64,000 nt of DNA from contig JAFUXH010000090.1 of the NCBI GenBank assembly GCA_017470945.1, forward strand, positions 1 to 64,000, given 5' to 3'. The stretch's first letter is position 1. Each line of letters starts with the position of its first letter. The stretch comes from Clostridia bacterium (lineage in GTDB: Bacteria; Bacillota; Clostridia; Christensenellales; Aristaeellaceae). Position numbers and translations under genes: made by a program. Under the pieces are notes generated by a model. The model saw nothing but the letters and a program-made list of their open reading frames with translations, did no database searches and was not told where the DNA came from. Shown piece by piece: positions 45,371 to 52,855 of this stretch.

Positions 45371-46516
45371 TTATTCGTTGACGGCAAACAGCTTCACGTA
45401 GGCCCCTTCGTTTTCGATGACGCCGAAGGCCTTGGCCCGGTTGATGACCTTGCGGGCCCAGTTGGTGTGGGGCTTGACTTCGTTCATTTTGTTGGCGCCG
45501 GAGCCCTTCACCACGCCGCCGGAGGTGCCCAGGATCATGCAGGCGTCGTCGTATTCCTCCTTGGTGACCGCCATCAGGGCGTTGACGAATTTCACGTGGG
45601 TGGGGTGGATCACCGTGCGGCCCACGAAGCCGTTGGCCTTATCCAGGATCACTTCCCGCAGCAGGCCGTCGATTTCGTTGTTCACGATGGGGATGCGCTT
45701 CATCAGGTAATCCTCCAGGCCGTGCTTGGGCAGTTCCTCAAACATCAGCTCCTTGGGGGCGCGGAAGTATTCCCACACCGGGCCGGAGATCACGTAATCG
45801 TTGTTGCGGCCGCACACGTTCACGATGTCGGCCAGGCATTCCCGCACGGTCATGATATCGTAAATGGAATAATCGACCCCCCGGCGCACGCCGAACACGG
45901 AGGAAAAATCGGTGCCGCCCACGCGCACCTGCAGCACCAGGTCATGATACTTGTCCAGGATCTTTTTGATGCCGATCAATTCCTGCATCCGGCTTTCCTT
46001 ATAGGCCACCTCCGGGTCCTCGATGATGGGCATACCGTAGATGATTTCGCCGAAGCGCTCGTTCAGGTCCAGCAGGTAGGCATAGTATTCATAGCCGTTT
46101 TCCGCGTTGAATTTGGGAAAATTGATGCCGCACAGGGATTTGACCTGGTGCTTGGTCAGGCCCTCGCCGAAGTGCTTGAACTGGGCCAGATTGCGGATGC
46201 GCACGAAAATCAGCGGCACCTTATCGGGGGACAGGGCGCCCTCCTCCACGGCGGTGGTCACGGTGTCCAGCAGGCGATGCACGTTTTCCTCGGCTTCCAG
46301 CACCCGGTCCTCGGGGCAGGCGTCCTCAAAGCACAAAACGATGGTGGTCAGCCCCGGCATGGCGTTGGAAAGGATCTTGGGGGCGAAATCCTTGAAGCCG
46401 GGCATATACATGGCGGCGCCCAGGCAGTATTGCAGGGTTTCCCGGTCGGTGTATTTATCGAAGGACTGGGGCTCCACGACGAATTTGAAATTCGGGTTGT
46501 ACTGATGATGCTTCAT
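45371..46516 (-). CDS. HpcH/HpaI aldolase / citrate lyase (CitE)-like protein
   Basis: The 381-residue protein looks like a TIM-barrel C-C bond lyase of the CitE/HpcH superfamily. It has ILSNAMPGLTTIVLCFEDAC, VPLIFVRIRNLAQFKHFG, IIYGMPIIEDPEVAYKESR and VGRTVIHPTHVKFVNA; the FEDA, RIRN and IHP positions match the metal and acyl-CoA/keto-acid sites. The length, about 380 residues, and the sequence resemble the subgroup found near tellurite-resistance-type genes rather than citrate lyase beta of about 300. No citrate lyase alpha or gamma subunits accompany it. In this operon a cleavage or condensation of a keto or hydroxy acid is plausible; the real reaction is unknown. Confidence 0.75.
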   Translation of the reverse strand: MKHHQYNPNFKFVVEPQSFDKYTDRETLQYCLGAAMYMPGFKDFAPKILSNAMPGLTTIVLCFEDACPEDRVLEAEENVHRLLDTVTTAVEEGALSPDKVPLIFVRIRNLAQFKHFGEGLTKHQVKSLCGINFPKFNAENGYEYYAYLLDLNERFGEIIYGMPIIEDPEVAYKESRMQELIGIKKILDKYHDLVLQVRVGGTDFSSVFGVRRGVDYSIYDIMTVRECLADIVNVCGRNNDYVISGPVWEYFRAPKELMFEELPKHGLEDYLMKRIPIVNNEIDGLLREVILDKANGFVGRTVIHPTHVKFVNALMAVTKEEYDDACMILGTSGGVVKGSGANKMNEVKPHTNWARKVINRAKAFGVIENEGAYVKLFAVNE

Positions 46517-46546
46517 AGCGGCTGTTCCTTTCTGCGAAAAGAAATA

Positions 46547-47449
46547 TTATTTCAGGCTGCCCCGGGGGGACCAGACGGCCTCCGGGTAGTATGCGTCGAT
46601 CATGCGCTTGACCAGGCTGCACTGCTTGGCCCGCTTGCGGGCGTCATCCTCGGTGCTGTCCCAGCTGTGGGTGGCGGCCACGGAGCCGCCGGTTTTCAGG
46701 TAAATGGGGGCGGCGATGCGGATCATTTCCGGCACCTCGTAATGCCGGATAAAGCCGCCGGTGGATTTGGGGTTTTCGGTGTGGATATCGATGGGGATAT
46801 CGACAGCCTGCCGCATGGCGGCCAGCATTTGCAATTGAATGTCCCGCACGGGGTTGATGGAATCCGCGCCGATGCTTTCCAGCAGCCTGGCGGAGGCCGG
46901 GTTGCCGTGGCCCGCGTGGGCGGATACCTTGAAATGGCAGTCGGCGGGGATTTCGCCGGCATCCCGCATTTGCTTGAGCACCCACAGGCAGCCCTCGTCG
47001 TACACCAGGAAGCCCTGGCAGCCCAGGCGGGCGGCCCGCTTCACATCCTCGATGGCGCGCACAATCTGCTCCTGCCCCCGCAGGCGGTAGCCCATCCGCA
47101 CGCCCTCCTCGGTGTGCACGGAGGCGGAGGTGTCGGTGGTGGCCCGGGGGCCGATGGCCAGGATCAGGTCGGTCTGCCATTGCTGGGCCAGTTCCACCAT
47201 TTTTTCGATTTCTTGGTCGGTCAGGCGCATGATGCCCTGGGTCTGGGTGACCCGGTGCAGGTAGAGGCCGTAGGAATCCATGGCTTCCAGCAGCGCCTTC
47301 ATGACCTTGGGGCCCTGGATGCCGGGTACCTCGAAGCGGTATTGGCCGCCGTCGGCAAAGCGCTTGTCCGACGTGGGCAGGTCGTACGCGTCCCCGGCGG
47401 GCAGGCCGATGGAGCGCAGGAATGCCCGGGTTTGATCCATGCTGTTCAT
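46547..47449 (-). CDS. Peptidase U32-like TIM-barrel protein
   Basis: The 300-residue protein resembles a group annotated as U32 family peptidase or just peptidase. It has a long conserved run with DGGQYRFEVPGIQGPKVM, LILAIGPRATTDTSAS, YRLRGQEQIVRAIEDV and LVYDEGCLWVLKQM. Also present are VSAHAGHGNPASARLLESIG and HTENPKSTGGFIRHYE. No protease catalytic site is evident. The pattern of conserved His, Asp, Glu and Gly at barrel-strand ends suggests a small-molecule enzyme, perhaps an aldolase, isomerase or radical-free lyase. The operon position between a ThDP decarboxylase and a CitE-like lyase supports that. The biochemical role is unknown. Confidence 0.7.
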   Translation of the reverse strand: MNSMDQTRAFLRSIGLPAGDAYDLPTSDKRFADGGQYRFEVPGIQGPKVMKALLEAMDSYGLYLHRVTQTQGIMRLTDQEIEKMVELAQQWQTDLILAIGPRATTDTSASVHTEEGVRMGYRLRGQEQIVRAIEDVKRAARLGCQGFLVYDEGCLWVLKQMRDAGEIPADCHFKVSAHAGHGNPASARLLESIGADSINPVRDIQLQMLAAMRQAVDIPIDIHTENPKSTGGFIRHYEVPEMIRIAAPIYLKTGGSVAATHSWDSTEDDARKRAKQCSLVKRMIDAYYPEAVWSPRGSLK

Positions 47450-47505
47450 GATGCGTCCTTTCTCTCAACCGCTGTTGAGCGCGGGATGGGCAAAGCGCCC
47501 GGATA

Positions 47506-48630
47506 TCAGGGGTTCAGTTCATCCATCAGGCTGTCGATGGCCGCCCGATGGGAAAAATCCAGGGGCGGCAGCTTGCCGCTGAGCCCCTTGTGGATGCGCA
47601 CGTCCAGGAAGGCGGCCCGATCGGCGTTGCTCAGATCCCGCAGCGCCTGGATCAGCGCTTCCTTTGCGGTAACAGGGCCGCCCACCGTGGCGTAGCCGCA
47701 GGCGGCGGCGATGGCGGTGAAATCGATCAGGTGCCCCGCCGAGGGCTGGCCGCCCACCGATTCGTGGGCCCCGTTGTTCAATACCACGTGCAGGAAGTTG
47801 GGCGCGCTCACCTTGCTGACCATGGTCATGGCCCCCAGGTGCATGATGGCGGCGGAATCGCCATCCAGGCAGACCACCCGCCGTTTCCCCGCCGCCAGGG
47901 CTATGCCCAGCGCCACCGACGACGCATGGCCCATGGAGCCCACGTTCAGAAAATCGTGCTGCTTCCCCTCGTTCCTTCTTTCCCGCAGGAAAAACAATTC
48001 CCGGGTGGCCCGGCCGGTGGTGGCGGAATAAATCGTATCGGGCGGCAGGCGGTCCAGGATCGTTTCGATGGCTTCCTCCCGGCTCATGGGGTAGGTTTCA
48101 TCCCGGTTGTTCAGCTTTTCCCCCGCCATCACGCCCTTGGGGGCGATGAGGGCGTAGGGCTGCCGGCGTTCCCGGGCGCTGGCTGCCGCCCGTTCGATGG
48201 CGGCGGCGGCCGCGTCGTCATCATCGGTCAGGATCTCATAGGGAAAGTGCATCACGTCCAGCATTCGGGGGGTGATTTCCCCCTGCAGAACGTGCTGGGG
48301 CCAATCCCCGGCGCCGGGCTGCCCCCGCCAGCCGATCAGCAGCACCATTGGCACGGCGTACACGTGGGCGTCGACCAGGGAGGCCAGGGGATTGACGGCG
48401 TTGCCCAGGCCGGAATTCTGCATATACACCAGGGGGATTTCCCGGGTGGCGAAGTAGTGCCCCGCCGCGAGGGCGATGGCGTTGCCCTCGTTGGCGGCGA
48501 TGATGTTGCGGCCCGGCACGTGCTGCAGCAGGTAGGTGCAAAAGCCGTTCAGGTAGGAATCCGGTACCCCGGTGAAAAAGGAAATCCCGTTTTTGTTCAG
48601 TTCCTCGATCCATCGTTGTTGGTTCAGCAT
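47506..48630 (-). CDS. Phosphonopyruvate decarboxylase-like ThDP enzyme
   Basis: The 374-residue protein matches phosphonopyruvate or sulfopyruvate decarboxylases. It has FFTGVPDSYLNGFCTYLLQ, the catalytic-glutamate segment IIAANEGNAIALAAGHY, VYMQNSGLGNAVNPLASL and VLLIGWRGQPGAGDWPQH. The ThDP site is DGDSAAIMHLG with VVLNNGAHES downstream. Both PYR and PP domains are in one chain, as in AepY. In phosphonate biosynthesis this enzyme always follows PEP mutase, but no PEP mutase or AEP aminotransferase is in the window. The enzyme may therefore decarboxylate another 2-keto acid made in this operon, its aldehyde product going to the adjacent reductase. GGGAGG lies before the ATG. Confidence 0.82.
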   Translation of the reverse strand: MLNQQRWIEELNKNGISFFTGVPDSYLNGFCTYLLQHVPGRNIIAANEGNAIALAAGHYFATREIPLVYMQNSGLGNAVNPLASLVDAHVYAVPMVLLIGWRGQPGAGDWPQHVLQGEITPRMLDVMHFPYEILTDDDDAAAAAIERAAASARERRQPYALIAPKGVMAGEKLNNRDETYPMSREEAIETILDRLPPDTIYSATTGRATRELFFLRERRNEGKQHDFLNVGSMGHASSVALGIALAAGKRRVVCLDGDSAAIMHLGAMTMVSKVSAPNFLHVVLNNGAHESVGGQPSAGHLIDFTAIAAACGYATVGGPVTAKEALIQALRDLSNADRAAFLDVRIHKGLSGKLPPLDFSHRAAIDSLMDELNP

Positions 48631-48642
48631 GCGGTATCCTCC

Positions 48643-49608
48643 CTATTTCGCCGCGCCTTGATAAAAGGTGAAGTAAGCGGGGCTGTCGGCCCGGCAGCGG
48701 GCCCAGGCTTCATCGAAGGCGGCAACGAGATCCTGCGGCAGCGGGCCGGCGCCCAGGGCCGCCAGGTTTTGCGTCAGATGGCTCAGCTTGGATGCTCCCA
48801 CGATGATCGCGTCGCCTCGGTCGCCGCTGAGCATGGAATGAAAGGCCATCCACCGGTATACGGCGTCCGCCAGGGGAATGGCATGGCGGCCGCAGGCTTC
48901 CCGCAGGGCGTCCACCGCTTCAAAATAGCTTTTCTTCCAATAGCGATTCTGATAATTGGGCCGGTGGGTGAAGCGGCCGTCGTCCGGCGTGTCCTCAAAG
49001 CGCCCGTACCGCCCGGTCAGCAATCCGCCGGCCAGGGGATTGTAGGCATAATACCGCAGGCCGAAGTGATCGAGCGCACGGTTCAATTCCGCCTCCGCGC
49101 CCCGGGTCAGGGGGTTGTACATGCCCTCGTACACCGTGGGCTTCACCCAGCCGTGCTTATCACAGATATACCATGCCTCGGCCATCAGCCAGGCGGGAAA
49201 ATTGCTCAGCCCCAGTTCCCGGAATTTGCCTTGCTCGTGCAACTCCTGGCAGGCACTCAGCACGTCCTCCACCGGGGTGACGGGATCGGGAAAATGCAGG
49301 TACAGGGTGTCCACCTGGGAAACGCCCAGCCGGGTCAGGGACGCGTTCAGCTGCATCCGCGCCGCCGCGCCGTCCAGCCGGCCGGTCACCCGGGGGTGGA
49401 TCTTGGTGGCGATTTTCACCCGGTCCCGGCCGACGGCCCGGATGGCGTCGCCCAGCAGCGTTTCGCACCGGCCCTCGTTGTACACGTAGGCCGTATCCAG
49501 CTCCGTGTAGCCCGCATGGAGAAAGGCGCGGAGGAACGCCTCCACGTCGGGGGCGAACACCGATTCGCCGAAGGTCATGGCGCCCAGCACCAGGCTGATC
49601 TGCCGCAT
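48643..49608 (-). CDS. Aldo/keto reductase, AKR7-like
   Basis: The 321-residue protein has the AKR catalytic set ELDTAYVYNEGRCE (Tyr), KIATKIHP (Lys) and DTLYLHFPDP (His), plus the coenzyme-binding region AIIVGASKLSHLTQNL. The segment FTHRPNYQNRYWKKSYFEAV is characteristic of AKR7, the aflatoxin and succinic-semialdehyde reductase group, which reduces small aldehydes with NADPH. It lies between the ThDP decarboxylase and the MmgE/PrpD gene. A natural job would be to reduce the aldehyde that the decarboxylase releases. AGGAGGG precedes the ATG. Confidence 0.88.
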   Translation of the reverse strand: MRQISLVLGAMTFGESVFAPDVEAFLRAFLHAGYTELDTAYVYNEGRCETLLGDAIRAVGRDRVKIATKIHPRVTGRLDGAAARMQLNASLTRLGVSQVDTLYLHFPDPVTPVEDVLSACQELHEQGKFRELGLSNFPAWLMAEAWYICDKHGWVKPTVYEGMYNPLTRGAEAELNRALDHFGLRYYAYNPLAGGLLTGRYGRFEDTPDDGRFTHRPNYQNRYWKKSYFEAVDALREACGRHAIPLADAVYRWMAFHSMLSGDRGDAIIVGASKLSHLTQNLAALGAGPLPQDLVAAFDEAWARCRADSPAYFTFYQGAAK

Positions 49609-49623
49609 GGTAGCCCTCCTGTA

Positions 49624-50970
49624 TTACAGTAAGCGCAGGATATCATCTGCCGTCGCATGGGGGCGATACACGGCTTCAAACACCTGATCCGCCGCATCGC
49701 CGTTCACGCCTCCGTAGGCCATCAGGCCGTCGTAGCGCATCCGGAATTCCTCATCCGACAAGGGATTTTCCGGCTCTCCCTTGGGGAAATCCACCCGCTG
49801 GGTGAGGGTGCGCCCGTCGTTCGTTTCGATGGTGACCACGGCGGCCTGCACGGCGGGGAAGGCGGCGCTGAGGGCCTCGTCAGCCGTCACGCGCACCTTT
49901 TTTGTCAGGGCCAGCAGGGCGGAATCCTGGGCCAGCTCCTCGGTGAATTCCTGCAGGCCGGCCCTGCCGAACATCAGGCCCGCCGCCACGCTGTAGGGGA
50001 TGCTCATCTTGGCGGAATAGGAGCCGGGGATGTCCGTGTGGTCGTGACCGCTGACCGCCAGGGAATAGGTTGCGATAAAGACGGTTCGGATATCGCCCGC
50101 TGTCAGGTGATGATCGTTCCGCAGGCGGATGGCCGCCTCGATGGCGGGATGGGTATAGCGGCAGGAGGCGTAGGGCTTGGTGTAGGTTTTCTGAATGGCG
50201 TAGGTGCCGTTCAGCAGCACCGGCTTTATTTCCACCGTTTCCTGCCCGGTCATCATTTTGAAATAGCCCCGGTGGCCGCCCAGCGGGTCGGGGTGGCCCT
50301 TGAAGCCGGCCTTGGCCAATTGCAGGGCGGTCAGGGCCAGCAGGGCCGTTTTGGCCACGTTGTAGGGCTTCAGCTCCGATCCGTCATCCAGCACCTTCAG
50401 CATGCCGCCAGCCGATACGCAGGCGGCGGCGAAGGCCTGGAAGCGCTCCTCCTCCGAAAAGCCCAGCATGTAGGCGGCAGCCAGCGTCGCCCCCAGCGCG
50501 CCGCAAGTGCCGGTGGCGTGATATCCCAGGGCTTTGTGCCCCGGCTGGATGGAAACCGCCATGGTGTAGGAGGCCTCGTAACCGGTCACCGCCGCGTGAA
50601 GCAATTGCTCCAGCGTGACGGGGCAGCGCTGGGCCAGGGGCAGCAGCAGCGAAAAAATGGGGGAGCCCAGGTGGATGATGCCGGAATTGGTGCCGTCGTC
50701 AAAATCCAGGGCGTGGCCGTTCAGCCCGTTCAAAAATACCGCTTCCTTCAGCGCCAGCCGTTTTCCGGTGCCGATGGCGGCAAAGCGACCCTCCTCCGGC
50801 AGGGCGAAGGCCATATAACGCTCAAGCTTTTCCCGCTGGAAGGCGCCGCCGGCGCAGGTGACCGCCAGATAATCCAGCAGGGATTGCCGGGCCCGGGCCA
50901 GCACGGCGTCGGGCAGTGGGGCGGCGTGCACGTGATCGATGTGCTGCAGAAACGTTTTCGACGGGTTCAC
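49624..50970 (-). CDS. MmgE/PrpD family protein
   Basis: The 448-residue protein belongs to the family of 2-methylcitrate dehydratase PrpD, cis-aconitate decarboxylase and related enzymes acting on tri- or dicarboxylates. Visible blocks are LNGLNGHALDFDDGTNSGII (quoted once), AAVTGYEASYTMAVSIQPG, HATGTCGALGATLAAAYMLG and KPYASCRYTHPAIEAAIRLR. The His and Asp of HALDFDD and the Lys-Pro-Tyr region line the active site in the family. Start codon is GTG at 50970 with AGGAGG 8 bases upstream. It is first in a seven-gene operon behind a strong promoter with an operator-like palindrome. The substrate is probably a small polycarboxylic acid; methylcitrate itself is unsupported, as PrpB and PrpC are absent. 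Confidence 0.88.
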   Translation of the reverse strand: MNPSKTFLQHIDHVHAAPLPDAVLARARQSLLDYLAVTCAGGAFQREKLERYMAFALPEEGRFAAIGTGKRLALKEAVFLNGLNGHALDFDDGTNSGIIHLGSPIFSLLLPLAQRCPVTLEQLLHAAVTGYEASYTMAVSIQPGHKALGYHATGTCGALGATLAAAYMLGFSEEERFQAFAAACVSAGGMLKVLDDGSELKPYNVAKTALLALTALQLAKAGFKGHPDPLGGHRGYFKMMTGQETVEIKPVLLNGTYAIQKTYTKPYASCRYTHPAIEAAIRLRNDHHLTAGDIRTVFIATYSLAVSGHDHTDIPGSYSAKMSIPYSVAAGLMFGRAGLQEFTEELAQDSALLALTKKVRVTADEALSAAFPAVQAAVVTIETNDGRTLTQRVDFPKGEPENPLSDEEFRMRYDGLMAYGGVNGDAADQVFEAVYRPHATADDILRLL

Positions 50971-50992
50971 GGGGAAGTCCTCCTAACATTGC

Positions 50993-51036
50993 CAATCAAT
51001 TATATATATTATAATTGATTGATTATAATTTGTCTA
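50993..51036 (-). promoter_or_regulatory. Promoter with overlapping palindromic operator of the catabolic operon
   Basis: On the minus strand TAGACA (51031-51036) and TATAAT (51008-51013) are 17 bases apart. A perfect 12-bp inverted repeat, CAATCAATTATA / TATAATTGATTG with a 5-base centre, spans 50993-51021, covering the -10 and transcript start. Position implies repression or ligand-dependent control; the LysR protein encoded at 52856-53761 is a candidate regulator. Confidence 0.75.
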
Positions 51037-51037
51037 T

Positions 51038-51065
51038 AGAAAAACCGGCATTTTCCGCCGGTTTT
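51038..51065 (-). terminator. Terminator of the TRAP-type transporter genes
   Basis: On the minus strand AAAACCGGC (51057-51065) pairs with GCCGGTTTT (51041-51049), followed by TCTATAG. It separates the transporter genes from the promoter at 50993-51036. Confidence 0.75.
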
Positions 51066-51072
51066 CCATGCA

Positions 51073-51363
51073 TTATTTTTCTCCCTCGGTTTGCGCGCCT
51101 TTTTTGTCCGGCGTCAGGGCTTTTTCCCCGGCCAGATACATGGTGACCAGCCCGAACAGGATCAGGATGGTGGAGGCGTAGATCACGATGGGAATGAACT
51201 GCTTGTAAATAAAGGTGCACATGGCGGTGGCGGTTTCGCCGCCGATGATCAGGGCGGCCAGGTAGCCGAAGAACGTCAGCCCGCCGGCGAAGAGAACCAG
51301 CATGATGCCGTAGCCGAAGATGGTCTTGCAGACATCGGATATTTTCTTCAAGGTTGCTTTCAT
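51073..51363 (-). CDS. Small two-helix membrane protein next to TRAP permease
   Basis: The 96-residue protein has two membrane helices (about 16-40 and 52-77) with GEKALTPDKKGAQTEGEK as a charged tail. TRAP small subunits (DctQ) normally have four helices and about 160 residues, so this is at most a reduced partner of the large permease 13 bases upstream. It may also be an unrelated companion. AAGGAGGAG precedes the ATG. No other family could be named. It is followed by a terminator. Confidence 0.75.
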   Translation of the reverse strand: MKATLKKISDVCKTIFGYGIMLVLFAGGLTFFGYLAALIIGGETATAMCTFIYKQFIPIVIYASTILILFGLVTMYLAGEKALTPDKKGAQTEGEK

Positions 51364-51376
51364 GGCGCGCTCCTCC

Positions 51377-52741
51377 TTACAGGCCCAGGATCGGCAGCCA
51401 GCCCATCAGCACGATCACTTCCATGATGAACTGCAGGGCCACCCACCACAGGTTGTTTTTGAACGTTTTGCCAAATTCCGATCCGGCCAGGGACATCCCG
51501 GCGTACATGCCCAGGCCCAGCGGGGGCGTGATGCCGCACATCACGCCGCAGATGCAGGGCAGCATGGCGGCGGCCAGTACAGGGTGCACCCCCACGGACA
51601 CCAGGGTGGTGATGAACACCGGCCCGAAGATGACCACCAGGGAGGAACCGGGAATGACCATGCCCAGCAGGCAGGTGATGAAGCAAATGAATACCACCAG
51701 GCCGAATTTGCCCAGGTGCAGCCCTTCCATAAAGACCAGCATTTCATCGGTCACCTTCAGGTCGGTAAACAAAGCGCCGATCATATAGCCGATCACGCAC
51801 ACGCCGATGGCGGGAGCGATGGTTTTCACGCTGTCGGCAAACATGTTGGCGATGGCGCGGGGGGTGACCTGCTTTTTGTCCTTGACGACAATGCAGGCGT
51901 AAATGGAGGCCAGGCCGCCGATGAAGATCAGCAGGCTGCTGCTCATATTGCTGGCGCCGCTTTTGCCCAGCCGATCGGTGAAGAAGGTGCTTTTGAAGAA
52001 ATAATCCAGCACGAAGGGCAGCAGGATGATGATGGGCAGCAGCAGCCCCTGCCAGCCCTGCTTCAGGGTGGTTTTCAGGTCGGGCAGGTCCTCCTTGGGG
52101 ATGGGCTTCACGCGATAGTATTTGCAGAAGGCGAACACCATCAGAAGCCGCTGGATGATGAACCAGATGGAGCAGCCCCACATCACGATCCAGAATTGGC
52201 CCTGGGAAATGTAATCGGCCCCGTAGGCGGCCATGCCCGTCAGGGCGCCCAGGGCGGCCACGATGTTGCCGGAGGGCGGGATCATGTTGCCCAGGTAGCT
52301 GGCGTTGCTTTCGATGTTGGCGGCCAATTCCGCCGGGAAGCCGGACCGCTTCATGGCGGGGATGGTGATGGAGCCGGTGGCCATCACGTTGCCGGGGCCG
52401 CTGCCGGACAGGGCGCCCATGAACGAGCTGGCGACCACGGATACGTAGCCCGCCCCGCCGGTGACCCGGCCCAGCAGCGCCAGGATGACGGCGATGCTGC
52501 TGTCGATGATCTTGGTTTTCGTCAGGATGATGGACATGGCGACGAACGCCGTCATGGAATACAGCAGCGACGTTTTCAGGCCGGTGTCGATGTATTGGCC
52601 GATGCTGCCCCACGTGCCGGTGATCGTCAGCAGGATGATAAAGCTGATCAGCACGGCCTCGTAAACCGGCCGCTTGAGCAGCAGGAACCACAGCACGATG
52701 ACCGCCAGCATGATGCCCAGGTAAATAAGTGCGGATGGCAT
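51377..52741 (-). CDS. TRAP-type transporter large permease (DctM-like)
   Basis: The 454-residue protein has about 12 membrane helices. It shows the DctM hallmarks SSFMGALSGSGPGNVMATGS, with IPAMKRSGFP, ESNASYLGNMIPPSG and, in the C-terminal half, MVIPGSSLVVIFGPV and GVMCGITPPLGLGMYAG. These conserved Gly/Pro/Asn loops form the sodium and substrate sites of TRAP large subunits, which import C4-dicarboxylates and other organic acids. No substrate-binding protein (DctP) gene is visible in the window. AAGGAGGAA lies before the ATG. The neighbouring acid-catabolic operon suggests that the substrate feeds it. Confidence 0.88.
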   Translation of the reverse strand: MPSALIYLGIMLAVIVLWFLLLKRPVYEAVLISFIILLTITGTWGSIGQYIDTGLKTSLLYSMTAFVAMSIILTKTKIIDSSIAVILALLGRVTGGAGYVSVVASSFMGALSGSGPGNVMATGSITIPAMKRSGFPAELAANIESNASYLGNMIPPSGNIVAALGALTGMAAYGADYISQGQFWIVMWGCSIWFIIQRLLMVFAFCKYYRVKPIPKEDLPDLKTTLKQGWQGLLLPIIILLPFVLDYFFKSTFFTDRLGKSGASNMSSSLLIFIGGLASIYACIVVKDKKQVTPRAIANMFADSVKTIAPAIGVCVIGYMIGALFTDLKVTDEMLVFMEGLHLGKFGLVVFICFITCLLGMVIPGSSLVVIFGPVFITTLVSVGVHPVLAAAMLPCICGVMCGITPPLGLGMYAGMSLAGSEFGKTFKNNLWWVALQFIMEVIVLMGWLPILGL

Positions 52742-52855
52742 GATAGGTTTTTCCTCCTTTTCGTTTGCTTTTTATATCACTGCCTGGCGTATAGCCGGGA
52801 AGGTATATACAGGATAGGCGAATCCTTATTGCGAGGGCAAAAAAACGCGTGCCTG

